DNA of 64,000 nt. Origin: Collinsella sp. BA40. GTDB lineage: Bacteria > Actinomycetota > Coriobacteriia > Coriobacteriales > Coriobacteriaceae. How positions within the stretch are numbered: position 1 is the first letter of the stretch; the number at the start of each line of letters is the position of its first letter. Positions 34,622 through 43,213 of this stretch are shown here, in pieces. The stretch lies in assembly GCF_008014645.1 (NCBI RefSeq), contig NZ_VOWY01000001.1, forward strand, positions 1 through 64,000. The letters run 5' to 3'. The position numbers and the translations under genes are program-made. The notes below the pieces were generated by a model. That model was not told the origin of the DNA and ran no database searches. It saw only the letters and a program-made list of their open reading frames with translations.

Positions 34622-37261
34622 TTGAAGCTCGTCATTGCAGAGAAGAATATCGCCGCGCAGAAGATTGCGCAGCTGCTGGCCACCGGTAAGCCCAAGAACG
34701 ACAAGGTGTACAACACCCCGGTCTACCGTTTCGACGTGGATGGCGAGGAGTGGGTCTCCATGGGCCTGGCCGGCCATATCCTGGCGCCGGACTTCCCCGA
34801 CGAGATCCTCTTCGACAAGAGCGAGGGTTGGTACTCGCTGACCGAGGACGGCGAGGTGCTGCCCGCCGCGGTGCCCGACGGCCTGGCCCGCCCGCCCTAC
34901 GACACCAAGCGGCGTCCCTTCCTGGCCAACGGCATCAACATCAAGGGGTGGAAGGTCGAGAGCCTGCCATATCTCACCTGGGCGCCCGTCATCAAGAACC
35001 CCGCGGAGAAAGAGATCATCCGCGTTCTCAAGAACCTGGCTAAGAAGGCCGATTCCGTCGTGATCGCAACGGACTTCGACCGCGAGGGCGAGCTTATCGG
35101 TTCCGATGCGCTCTCCTGCGTACGCGAGGTCGCACCCGACGTCCCCGTAAGCCGTGCGCGCTATTCGGCGCTCATCAAGGGCGAGGTGACCGAGGCGTTC
35201 AACAACCTGGTCGAACTCGACCAGAACCTGGCCGACGCTGGCGAGAGCCGCCAGTACATCGACCTCATCTGGGGCGCGGTTCTCACGCGCTACCTCACGC
35301 TCGCCAAGTTCGGCGGTTTCGGCAACGTGCGTTCGGCCGGTCGCGTCCAGACGCCCACGCTCGCCCTGGTGGTCGAGCGCGAGCGCGAGCGCATGGCGTT
35401 CGTGCCCGAGGATTACTGGCAGATTCGCGGCCTTGCCTGCGCCTCCGAGCAGGAGTTCAAGATCGGGCACGCCACGGCGCGCTTCACCGATAAGGAGGCG
35501 GCCGAGACGGCATACGGACACGTGGCCGAGGCGACTGCCGGCACCGTGACCGATGTCGCCCGGCGCTCGCGCAAGCAGCAGCCGCCCGTTCCGTTCAACA
35601 CCACGGCACTGCAGGCCGCTGCCGCATCCGAGGGTATCAGCCCGGCGCGCACCATGCGCATCGCCGAGAGCCTCTACATGAGCGGTTTCATCTCCTACCC
35701 ACGCGTCGACAACACGGTGTATCCCAAGTCGCTCGACTTGGAGGGCATCGTCAACGGGCTGGCTGCCAACTCGCCGGCGCTGGCGCCCGTGTGCAAGAAG
35801 GTGCTCGCAGGCCCCATGCAGCCCACGCGCGGCAAGGTGGAGACGACCGACCATCCGCCCATCCACCCTACGGGCCAGGGCGACCCCACCACGCTCGACG
35901 GCGGTCAGCTCAAGCTCTACAACCTCATCGCGCGCCGCTTCCTGGCAACGCTCATGGGGCCCGCGACCATCGAGAACACCAAGCTGTCCATCGATGTGGC
36001 CGGCGAGCCCTTCACCGCCAGCGGCGACGTGCTGGTCGATGCCGGTTTCCGCGAGGCGTATCCCTACGGACTCAAGCGCGATGAGCAGCTTCCCGCGCTC
36101 GAGGCGGGCGACACCGTGGACGTGCACGATATCAAGCTCGAGGCCAAGCAGACCGAGCCGCCCGCGCGCTATAGCCAGGGCAAGCTCGTCCAAGAGATGG
36201 AGAAGCGCGGCCTCGGCACCAAGTCCACGCGCGCGAGCATCATCGAGCGCCTGTACACGGTGCGTTATCTCAAGAACGACCCGATCGAGCCCAGCCAGCT
36301 GGGCATGGCCATCATCGACGCGCTGTCGCAGTTCGCGCCGCGCATCACCACGCCCGAGATGACCGCCGAGCTCGATGCCGACATGACGCACGTGGCCGAG
36401 GGTGCCGACACGCAGGAGCACGTTGTGGACCATTCCCGCGCGCTGCTTGCCGGCATGCTCGATGCGCTCATCGAGCACAAGGACGACCTGGGCGAGGCCA
36501 TTTCTGACGCCGTCACCGCCGACGCCCGCGTGGGCGCTTGTCCCAAGTGCGGCAAGGACCTGGTCATGAAGACGAGTGCCAAGACCCGCGGCAGCTTTAT
36601 CGGCTGTATGGGCTGGCCCGACTGCGACGTGACCTATCCGGTCCCGAGCGGCGTGAAGGTGAGCCCGCTCGAGGGCGAAGCGGCCGTGTGCGAGCACTGC
36701 GGTGCGCCGCGCATCAAGTGCCAGCCGTTCCGCCAGAAGGCGTATGAGCAGTGCGTGAACCCCGTGTGCCCCACTAACTACGAGCCCGATCTCAAGGTGG
36801 GCGAGTGCCGTGTGTGCGCCGAGGCGGGCCGCCATGGCGACCTCATCGCCCATAAGAGCGAGAAGAGCGGCAAGCGCTTCATCCGCTGTACCAACTACGA
36901 CGACTGCGGCGTGAGCTATCCCTTGCCCGCCCGCGGCAAGCTCTCCGCAACCGGCGAGGTCTGCGAGCACTGCGGCGCACCCGTGGTGATTGTCGAGACC
37001 GCCCGCGGTCCATGGCGCATCTGCGTGAATATGGACTGCCCGGGTAAGGAGAAGAAGGAGAAACCCGCCCGCGGCAAGGCTTCGGCGGCGAAGTCGACCA
37101 CGAAAAAGGCTGCTACGGCGAAGAAGCCTGCCGCGAAGAAAGCCGCGGCGAAGAAGCCCGCCGCGAAGAAGCCGGCTGCGAAGAAGGCCGCGGCGAAGAA
37201 GGCCGCGGCGGAGAAGCCGGCTGCGAAGAAGGCTGCGGCGGAGAAGCCGGCTGCGGAGTAG
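34622..37261 (+). CDS. topA: type IA DNA topoisomerase, archaeal-like, with Lys/Ala-rich tail
   Basis: 879 residues from TTG 34622, chosen because AAGGAG lies 5 bases upstream and the Toprim domain begins at once. Toprim: KLVIAEKNIAAQKI (Glu7) and IATDFDREGELIG (Asp151, Asp153). Active-site Tyr359 is in SGFISYPRVDN, followed by TVYP. These motifs read like archaeal topoisomerase I/reverse gyrase rather than the bacterial LVIVESPAKA and TYMRTDS forms. Four Cys zinc ribbons occupy about residues 640-810, and a tail of about 55 residues repeats KKPAAKKAAA, like histone H1. It relaxes negative supercoils. Confidence 0.9.
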   Translation: MKLVIAEKNIAAQKIAQLLATGKPKNDKVYNTPVYRFDVDGEEWVSMGLAGHILAPDFPDEILFDKSEGWYSLTEDGEVLPAAVPDGLARPPYDTKRRPFLANGINIKGWKVESLPYLTWAPVIKNPAEKEIIRVLKNLAKKADSVVIATDFDREGELIGSDALSCVREVAPDVPVSRARYSALIKGEVTEAFNNLVELDQNLADAGESRQYIDLIWGAVLTRYLTLAKFGGFGNVRSAGRVQTPTLALVVERERERMAFVPEDYWQIRGLACASEQEFKIGHATARFTDKEAAETAYGHVAEATAGTVTDVARRSRKQQPPVPFNTTALQAAAASEGISPARTMRIAESLYMSGFISYPRVDNTVYPKSLDLEGIVNGLAANSPALAPVCKKVLAGPMQPTRGKVETTDHPPIHPTGQGDPTTLDGGQLKLYNLIARRFLATLMGPATIENTKLSIDVAGEPFTASGDVLVDAGFREAYPYGLKRDEQLPALEAGDTVDVHDIKLEAKQTEPPARYSQGKLVQEMEKRGLGTKSTRASIIERLYTVRYLKNDPIEPSQLGMAIIDALSQFAPRITTPEMTAELDADMTHVAEGADTQEHVVDHSRALLAGMLDALIEHKDDLGEAISDAVTADARVGACPKCGKDLVMKTSAKTRGSFIGCMGWPDCDVTYPVPSGVKVSPLEGEAAVCEHCGAPRIKCQPFRQKAYEQCVNPVCPTNYEPDLKVGECRVCAEAGRHGDLIAHKSEKSGKRFIRCTNYDDCGVSYPLPARGKLSATGEVCEHCGAPVVIVETARGPWRICVNMDCPGKEKKEKPARGKASAAKSTTKKAATAKKPAAKKAAAKKPAAKKPAAKKAAAKKAAAEKPAAKKAAAEKPAAE

Positions 37262-37280
37262 GATCACTGCGGGGAAGCCG

Positions 37281-37349
37281 GTTGCGGCGACGGCCCGTGG
37301 CGAGGCACCGGCTGCGGCGACGGCCCGCGGCGAGGCACCGCCTGCGGCG
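37281..37349 (+). repeat. 30-bp tandem repeat after topA
   Basis: Two copies differing at two bases plus a partial third (CCTGCGGCG). It reads as AAATARGEAP in the +1 frame relative to the topA end. Confidence 0.65.
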
Positions 37350-37390
37350 TCGCGGCGGTTACGTATGGTTGTTGCCACTTTTCAAGTTGC

Positions 37391-37442
37391 GCGTATGGTT
37401 TTGTGCCGCTTTGAGAGTCTTGAACAGCACAAAGCCATACGC
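37391..37442. repeat. 16-bp inverted repeat
   Basis: GCGTATGGTTTTGTGC (37391-37406) and GCACAAAGCCATACGC (37427-37442) pair with one GU. The right arm runs into the tandem array, sharing its CCATACGCAC core. Confidence 0.65.
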
Positions 37443-37509
37443 ACAACGCCCCCGCCATACGCACAACGCCCCCGCCATACGCACAATGCCCCCGCCATAC
37501 GCACAACGC
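37434..37509 (+). repeat. 20-bp tandem repeat array
   Basis: Three full units of GCCATACGCACAACGCCCCC (third with one T change) and a partial fourth. There are no spacers, so it is not CRISPR. The 20-bp period is close to two helical turns, which would place iterated binding sites on one face. Confidence 0.8.
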
Positions 37510-37752
37510 TAGGCCGTGTAAGCGAGGTTGGGGCGCGCGCCAGGCGGAATGGACGCAGCGGCTGCTGTGCGAGGTACTGACCACGGACTGACAGCCGCCG
37601 TTCACGGATCGGTAACAGCCGTTTACGGAATAATTCTGGGCTTGATTTCATTTGATGTCGCTTTGAGCTGTGGTGTTAGGCGGCCTCGATTTGCTTGTTG
37701 GAGAATTGTTCGGCAAGCGTTTGCTATGGTGCCCGCTGGAAGGAGGTCGGGC

Positions 37753-38730
37753 ATGGGCAGAAGAGGCCAGAAGATCGCTAGTCGGATTTTAGACGGGGCG
37801 GAGGCAGAGGGTCGATTTGCATTCGCGATCGAGCGGTTCGAAGCACGATCGCTTCAACGTGCCTGCGCAGCGGGTGAAGCCGTCGAGGTTTCCCGAGGCT
37901 ATTTTGCTCGAGTGTGCTATCACGACGGCCTTCCGCGGCGGGCGCGTGCGATGCATCTGATACGTGCGGTTGCCCGCAAGCACCCGAGCTGGGTGTTCGC
38001 ATCTTTTTCGGCTGCCTTGGTCTATGGCCTGCAGGTTTCCAACGGGTTGACCGACGTTGTTCATCTCGCGATGAGCGAGTGCGAGAACCGGTCTGTTGGA
38101 GACGGGCGGTTTCATTGCCATCTGGTGAGGGACGCTTCGTTCGTGACGGTTGCGGGCATACGTGTGACGCCTCTTAAGACAACGCTGCTCGACTGCCTGT
38201 GCCAGGCGAATTTTTCCCAGGGTCTGGCGATTGCCGATTCAGCGCTCCATTGGCGCCTGGTCGATGCGGACGGCCTGCGAGAGCATGTCGAGCGTTCGGG
38301 TTTCCGGCGTAAGGGGATCCGGACGGCTCGACGGGTGCTGCGATGGATGGACGGCAGGAGCGATAACGGCGGGGAGTCGATGGCGCGAGCGGTTATGATC
38401 GAGCTGGGATTTCAGCTGCCTGAGCTTCAGGTCGAGGTTGCCGATCCGTTGACTCCGGGCGGAATGTGGCGGGTCGATTTCTGTTGGCGCCTTCCAGATG
38501 GAAGGGTGGTGATCGGCGAGTTGGACGGCGGCGGCAAGTATCTTGCTGACGGCGAGGGCGCTGCCGAGGCGCTGGACCACATGAGGCGGGAGCGCTTGAG
38601 GGCGCCGCGCCTGAACCTTACGGGGGCGATGGTGATCAGGTTTTCATTCGAGCAGGCGATGGATCGGGCATATATGGAACGCTTGCTTACGAACGCCGGA
38701 GTCCCCCGCCGCGTGGATGCGTGCCTTTGA
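37753..38730 (+). CDS. AbiEi-like antitoxin/regulator with nuclease-like C-terminal domain
   Basis: 325 residues from ATG 37753 (AAGGAGG six to seven bases upstream); an in-frame extension to 37528 looks non-coding. The N-terminal half has the AbiEi-type layout: winged-helix start (SRILDGAEAEGRFAFAIERF), VSRGYFARV, then FASFSAALVYGL. The C-terminal part, WRVDFCWRLPDGRVVIGELDGGGKY, has the D..E-x-D spacing of PD-(D/E)XK/DUF559-like folds. Composition is less GC-rich than neighbours, which suggests later acquisition. No toxin partner is adjacent. Function is uncertain: regulator, defence or nuclease. Confidence 0.6.
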   Translation: MGRRGQKIASRILDGAEAEGRFAFAIERFEARSLQRACAAGEAVEVSRGYFARVCYHDGLPRRARAMHLIRAVARKHPSWVFASFSAALVYGLQVSNGLTDVVHLAMSECENRSVGDGRFHCHLVRDASFVTVAGIRVTPLKTTLLDCLCQANFSQGLAIADSALHWRLVDADGLREHVERSGFRRKGIRTARRVLRWMDGRSDNGGESMARAVMIELGFQLPELQVEVADPLTPGGMWRVDFCWRLPDGRVVIGELDGGGKYLADGEGAAEALDHMRRERLRAPRLNLTGAMVIRFSFEQAMDRAYMERLLTNAGVPRRVDACL

Positions 38731-38814
38731 GGGCCTTTGCGGGGTTTTGTGCGGGGAGAAAAAGGGTCGCGGTATGATGGAGTCTGAAAAAGCAGGTGCA
38801 AGGAGGGTGCCGGA

Positions 38815-39441
38815 GTGGCTCGAGGTTTGTTTATCACCGTGGAGGGCGTGGACGGCTGCGGAAAAACGACGCAGGCGGCGCGTATCGCCGCAGCGCTCGA
38901 GGCGGCGGGCCACGATGTACTGCGTCTGCGGGAGCCGGGCGGCGTCGCCATCTCGGAGAAGATTCGCGGCATCCTGCTCGATCCCGCGCACGGCGAGATG
39001 GGTGACGCCTGCGAGCTGCTCTTATATGAAGCTGCCCGTGCTCAACTGGTGCATGAGGTGATCGCTCCGGCGCTGGCGGCGGGCAAGACCGTGGTGTGCG
39101 ACCGCTTCTATGATTCGACGACGGCATATCAGGCGTATGCCAACGGATTCGACCTCGAATCGGTTAAGCGTGCGAACGCGTTGGCCGTGGGGGAGTGTCG
39201 ACCGGACGTGACGCTCGTGTTCGACGTCGATGTCGATGTGGCGGCGGCTCGCAGGCACGGCCGGGATGCGGCCGATCGCCTGGAGCTCAAGGGGCTCGAG
39301 TACCAGCGTCGCGTGGCGCGCGGCTTTCGTGCGATCGCAGCGGAGGAGCCGCGGCGCGTGCGCGTTGTGGACGCATCGCGCGGCATCGATGAAGTGTTCG
39401 CATCCGCCTGGCAGATGGTGGTTTCGTGCCTGGAGCGCTAA
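38815..39441 (+). CDS. tmk: thymidylate kinase
   Basis: 208 residues from GTG 38815 with AAGGAGGG upstream. Walker A EGVDGCGKTT at about 10-19, the DR(F)Y motif VVCDRFYDSTTAYQ, and the lid region DAADRLE. It makes dTDP from dTMP. It starts a DNA-synthesis cluster with holB and ricT, a common bacterial order. TATGAT at 38773 may be its -10. Confidence 0.94.
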   Translation: MARGLFITVEGVDGCGKTTQAARIAAALEAAGHDVLRLREPGGVAISEKIRGILLDPAHGEMGDACELLLYEAARAQLVHEVIAPALAAGKTVVCDRFYDSTTAYQAYANGFDLESVKRANALAVGECRPDVTLVFDVDVDVAAARRHGRDAADRLELKGLEYQRRVARGFRAIAAEEPRRVRVVDASRGIDEVFASAWQMVVSCLER

Positions 39442-39494
39442 CGGTGCGTTAGCGTGCGTGCCGAGGGATATGGACGAGAGGAGCGGGGCGGCAG

Positions 39495-40631
39495 ATGGCG
39501 AACGAGATAATCGCGGAGCGCTCGTTGCTGGCGCGGCTGGAGACGCAGCCGCGTGTACGCGACTTTTTGGCGCAGGCGGTGGCGACGGGCCGGGTGAGCC
39601 ACGCGTATCTGTTTTTGGGTGCGCCGGGGTCGGGCAAGCTCGATGCCGCCTGGGCGCTCGCGCAGCAGCTCATATGCGAGGATGGCGGATGCGGGTCATG
39701 CGATGCGTGCGTTCGCGTGGCACGGCAGACCCATCCCGACGTTCACTACTTTGCGCCCGAGTCGGCCGTAGGCTACCTGATCGACCAGGTGCGCGCGCTG
39801 TTGGCCGAGGTCTCGCTGTCGCCCATTCGTTCCAGGCGCAAGGTCTACATCATTGACCGTGCAGAGCAGTTGCGCGCGAATACCGCCAACGCGCTGCTCA
39901 AAACGCTTGAGGAGCCGCCGGCGAACGTGGTGTTCATCCTGCTCGGTCCCAGTGCCGATATGATCTTGCCCACCATCGTATCCCGCTGCCAGTGCGTTCC
40001 GTTCCGTACGGTGCCGCAAACGCGTTCGGCGGAGCTCGTCGAGCGTGCCACGGGCGTCTCGCCCGAGCGCGCCCGCATGGCTGTCGCGGTGGCAGGCAGT
40101 CCGGCGCGGGCAGCAGAGTTCCTCAAAAGCGCTGAACGGCAGGAGGTTCGTCGCGCGATGCTTCGTCAGGTCGACTACCTTGCTCGTGCGGATGAAGCGG
40201 ATATCCTCACGTCGATCAAAGACCTTATGGCCGTGATCAAGGCGCCGCTCGACGAGGTGAAGTCTACGCAGCAAGCCGTGCTCGATCGCGATTCCGAGTA
40301 CCTCACGCGTGGAGCATTAAAGCAGCTCGAAGACCGTTTCAAGCGCGAGCTATCCCATCGGGAGCGTTCGGGTATCATGGAAGCGCTGGCGTGCGCTCGC
40401 TCGCTTTTGCGCGACGCCCTGCTGCGCTTGCAGGGCGTGGACGAGCCCATCGTGAACGAGGATGTCTCGGAGATGGTCGATCGTCTTTGCGCGACCGCGA
40501 CCGTTGCCGGCGTCACCGCGGCGCTCGATGTGGTGGCGCAAACCGAGCGGCGTCTCGCTCGCAACGTAACCCCTCAGCTGGCCCTCGAGGTCATGCTCCT
40601 CGATATAAGGAAGGCCCTTACATGCCCGTAG
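39495..40631 (+). CDS. holB: DNA polymerase III delta' subunit
   Basis: 378 residues, clamp-loader AAA+ fold. P-loop GAPGSGKLD (a modified Walker A ending in Lys-Leu-Asp), zinc-binding CEDGGCGSCDAC, sensor KTLEEPPANVVFIL and the SRC motif in IVSRCQ. The altered P-loop fits a subunit that need not hydrolyse ATP. It overlaps ricT by 10 bases. Confidence 0.9.
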   Translation: MANEIIAERSLLARLETQPRVRDFLAQAVATGRVSHAYLFLGAPGSGKLDAAWALAQQLICEDGGCGSCDACVRVARQTHPDVHYFAPESAVGYLIDQVRALLAEVSLSPIRSRRKVYIIDRAEQLRANTANALLKTLEEPPANVVFILLGPSADMILPTIVSRCQCVPFRTVPQTRSAELVERATGVSPERARMAVAVAGSPARAAEFLKSAERQEVRRAMLRQVDYLARADEADILTSIKDLMAVIKAPLDEVKSTQQAVLDRDSEYLTRGALKQLEDRFKRELSHRERSGIMEALACARSLLRDALLRLQGVDEPIVNEDVSEMVDRLCATATVAGVTAALDVVAQTERRLARNVTPQLALEVMLLDIRKALTCP

Positions 40632-42229
40632 TTGTTCCTGTTAAATTCGCGTTCGCCTCGCGCGAGCTGTGGTTCGATCCGCAGCGCCTCGATATCCTCG
40701 CGGGCGATCACGCTATCTGCTCTACCGAGCGCGGCACCGAGATCGGCTTGGTCACGGCCGATCCCTTCGAGGTCCCCGCTTCGGAGCTTGCGGCGCCGCT
40801 CAAGCCCGTGCTGCGCGTCGCTACCGACGATGACCTCGATCACGCCGACGAGCTTGCCGATCGCGGTGAGGACGCGATGCATGATTTCCGCCGACTTGTT
40901 GAGCGAAACGGCCTCGATATGAAGCCGGTCGCCGTCGAGTATCTGTTTGGCGGCGAGAAGGCCGTCTTCTATTTCGCAGCCGAGGATCGCGTCGACTTCC
41001 GTCAGCTCGTCCGCGATCTGTCGAGCTTCTTCCATGTGCGTGTTGATATGCGCCAGATCGGAGTGCGCGACGAGACGCGCTTGGTGGGCGGCTACGCCAC
41101 CTGCGGTCAGGAGCTGTGCTGCGCGCGTTTTGGCGGCCAGTTCGAGCCGGTGTCCATTCGCATGGCGAAGGAACAGGACCTTCCGCTCAACTCGTCTAAG
41201 ATCTCGGGCGTGTGCGGCCGTCTTATGTGCTGCCTGCGTTACGAGTTCGAAGCATATAAGGATTTCAAGTCCCGCGCCCCGAAGAAGAAGGCGCTTATCG
41301 ATACGCCGCTGGGCAAGGCCAAGGTGCAGGAGTACAACACGCCCCGCGAGGAGCTTGTCCTGCGTCTGGAGAACGGCAAGGTCTTTCGCGTGAACCTCGC
41401 GGACATGACATGCTCGGAGGGCTGCAAGAAGAAGGCGAGCGAACAGGGTTGCTCGTGCCGTCCCGACTGCGTGACGCGCGATGTGCTCGAGCGCATCGAG
41501 TCGCCCGATATCGCATTGGCGCTGCTCGAGCTCGATCGCGAGAACGGTGTGGACGTGGGGGATGGCCTCGATCGCGCCGACCGTATCGCCGCCAGCGGTC
41601 CGACGCCGCGCCGTCGCCGTATGCGCGACGAGGAGGCGGCAAAGTTTGGCGGTAAGGGCTCCGCGAACCCGAAGGCCGCTCGCTCCGGTGTCGCCAAACA
41701 GGACGATTCCGAGCAGGCCGCCGCGCCGTCGCGCCGCCGTCGGCGCCGTCCGGCTTCGGCCGAGGCCGCCGACGCCGCGCAGCAGAACGGTTCGCGCCGT
41801 GCCGCCCAGGGTGCCCAGCAGGAGGGCGCGCCGTCTTCGTCGCGCCGTCGTCGCAGGCGCCTGACGGGCGAAGAGCGCGATGCGGCCTTCCTCAGCGCCG
41901 CGCGAGCCGAGCAGAAGCGCGCCGCTAGCGAGGCCGCGCCTAAGGCGGGCGAGCAGGAGGCGTCGGCGGGTAATCGCTCGCGTCGTCGCCATACCTCCAA
42001 GAAGCCCGAGGTGGCTTCCGTGGCCGAGCAGGTCTCCGGTGGGGACGTCAAGGTCACGCGCCGTCGTCCCGGCGATGGCGGTGGCCAAGCTGCGGAGAAG
42101 CGCGCGGCCGGCAAGCCTGCAGCCGAGGGTTCTGCCGAGGGCGCGCCCAAGAAGCGCCGTCGCCGCAGGTCTCGAAAGCCCAAGCAGGGCGGTGGCGAGC
42201 AGCCCAATTCCGACGCTTCGCACGAGTAA
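40622..42229 (+). CDS. ricT: RicT/YaaT-family PSP1 protein with long basic tail
   Basis: 535 residues from ATG 40622. The PSP1 core (residues 1 to about 270) carries the conserved Cys set: CGQELCCARFGG, GVCGRLMCCLRYE and CSEGCKKKASEQGCSCRPDC. In Bacillus RicT binds Fe-S with RicA/RicF and steers RNase Y. Beyond residue 320 is a roughly 200-residue Arg/Ala-rich extension with repeated SRRRRRR-type blocks, absent from the family's usual form, which may bind RNA. Lies directly downstream of holB, as in Bacillus. Confidence 0.88.
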   Translation: MPVVVPVKFAFASRELWFDPQRLDILAGDHAICSTERGTEIGLVTADPFEVPASELAAPLKPVLRVATDDDLDHADELADRGEDAMHDFRRLVERNGLDMKPVAVEYLFGGEKAVFYFAAEDRVDFRQLVRDLSSFFHVRVDMRQIGVRDETRLVGGYATCGQELCCARFGGQFEPVSIRMAKEQDLPLNSSKISGVCGRLMCCLRYEFEAYKDFKSRAPKKKALIDTPLGKAKVQEYNTPREELVLRLENGKVFRVNLADMTCSEGCKKKASEQGCSCRPDCVTRDVLERIESPDIALALLELDRENGVDVGDGLDRADRIAASGPTPRRRRMRDEEAAKFGGKGSANPKAARSGVAKQDDSEQAAAPSRRRRRRPASAEAADAAQQNGSRRAAQGAQQEGAPSSSRRRRRRLTGEERDAAFLSAARAEQKRAASEAAPKAGEQEASAGNRSRRRHTSKKPEVASVAEQVSGGDVKVTRRRPGDGGGQAAEKRAAGKPAAEGSAEGAPKKRRRRRSRKPKQGGGEQPNSDASHE

Positions 42230-42232
42230 GAC

Positions 42233-42252
42233 TTCAGGGCGAAAACCCTGAA
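42233..42252 (+). repeat. small hairpin after ricT
   Basis: TTCAGGG-CGAAAA-CCCTGAA, an exact 7-bp stem, without T tract. Confidence 0.5.
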
Positions 42253-42290
42253 TGGCCCCGGCGAATACGGGGTATAACAGCAGAACACGG

Positions 42291-42330
42291 GCCCTCTCTC
42301 GTTTGCGTACGGGAGAGGGCTGTTTCTTTT
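42291..42330 (+). terminator. terminator of tmk-holB-ricT
   Basis: GCCCTCTC (42291-42298) with GAGAGGGC (42313-42320), then TGTTTCTTTT. Confidence 0.7.
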
Positions 42331-42353
42331 GACTGCAATATCACAAGGGGAGC

Positions 42354-42467
42354 ATGGAGCGCTGGACGAAGCGTTGCATGGGGCTTGCGGGGCTTTGGAA
42401 GAGGCGGTGCATGGGGCCTGCGGCGGCCTGGGCGAAGCGGCGCGCGGCCCGATGGCAGGGCGTCTAG
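42354..42467 (+). CDS. possible 37-residue leader peptide overlapping comF
   Basis: An ATG behind AAGGGGAGC opens a basic Trp/Arg/Met-rich frame of 37 codons that ends 16 bases inside the likely comF start at 42452. The segment is internally repeated (GCATGGGGC twice). It could couple translation of comF; it could also be the accidental second frame of a longer ComF N-terminus. Confidence 0.3.
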   Translation: MERWTKRCMGLAGLWKRRCMGPAAAWAKRRAARWQGV

Positions 42468-43213
42468 CGTCGGTGCTCAACTGGTTGGGCGCGCAGACGC
42501 TCGAGGCCCTGTCGCCCACGCGTTGCGCGGGCTGCGAGGCGCCGGGACAGCTTGTCTGCAGCGGCTGCCTCGAGCGTTTGGAGCTGATCGACCCTGCTTG
42601 GGCGTGCGCGAGATGCGGCGCGCCGTTTGGCAGGATGCTGTGCACCGAATGCTATGGCCGGACGATGGCGACGGATCGGTGCTTGGCGGTGGCGGTGTTT
42701 CAAGACCCGCTTGCCCGTATGATCCGCATGTACAAGGACGCGGGGGAGCGGCGGTTGGCGGAGCCTTTTGCCGAGATGCTGTACGACGCCGCGCTGCATG
42801 CGCAGGCCGAGGATGCCGAGCGCTTCAGCGGCTTGCTCGCAAGAGCAGACGCCTTGGTGTTCGTGCCCGCTACGGCGCGCGCGTTTCGCCGCCGCGGTTT
42901 CGACCATATGGAGGCCATCGCCCGCGTTTTGGCCGAGCTGTCCGGGGTGCCCGTGCTTGATGCCCTGGTGAAGCACGGAGCGGGGGACCAGCGTGCATGG
43001 GGCAGGTTGGAGCGCCTGATGCGCTCGCACGGCGCGTACGAGGTGGTGCCCGATGCGTTCGGGGCCCTCGCCGGCGCGCGCGTGCTGCTGCTGGATGACG
43101 TGATCACTACGGGCGCCACCGTGACGGCGGCAGCGTCGGTTCTGCGCGATGCGGGTGCCGACGGCGTCGATGCCCTCGCGCTCGCGCGCGTCATGGGGCC
43201 GGGCGCGGGATGA
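42452..43213 (+). CDS. ComF-family phosphoribosyltransferase-like protein
   Basis: 253 residues from ATG 42452; the frame is open to a TTG at 42329, which would add a repeated ALxEAxHGACG segment. Zinc-ribbon Cys pairs (CAGCEAPGQLVCSGC and CARCGAPFGRMLCTEC), then the PRTase core with FVPATARAFRRRGFDHM and the PRPP loop VLLLDDVITTGATVT. ComF proteins act in DNA uptake for transformation. The start is unsettled; the stop is firm. Confidence 0.82.
   Translation: MAGRLASVLNWLGAQTLEALSPTRCAGCEAPGQLVCSGCLERLELIDPAWACARCGAPFGRMLCTECYGRTMATDRCLAVAVFQDPLARMIRMYKDAGERRLAEPFAEMLYDAALHAQAEDAERFSGLLARADALVFVPATARAFRRRGFDHMEAIARVLAELSGVPVLDALVKHGAGDQRAWGRLERLMRSHGAYEVVPDAFGALAGARVLLLDDVITTGATVTAAASVLRDAGADGVDALALARVMGPGAG

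Larger units (their letters stand above)
37262..37752. other. repeat-rich spacer between topA and the AbiEi-like gene
   Basis: No gene is supported. Directly after topA are two 30-bp near-identical units (37281-37310, 37311-37340) that would encode a continuing Ala-rich tail in a shifted frame. Then come a 16-bp inverted repeat and a 20-bp tandem array. AT content rises at 37620-37740 where the promoter of the next gene should be. Confidence 0.5.

Noticed and set aside
37434-37509. Possible CRISPR array
   Set aside because: Units are directly adjacent with no spacers, unit length is 20 bp, and no cas genes are present.
42329-42451. TTG start at 42329 for comF
   Set aside because: The TTG lies in the T tail of the preceding terminator; kept only as an alternative.
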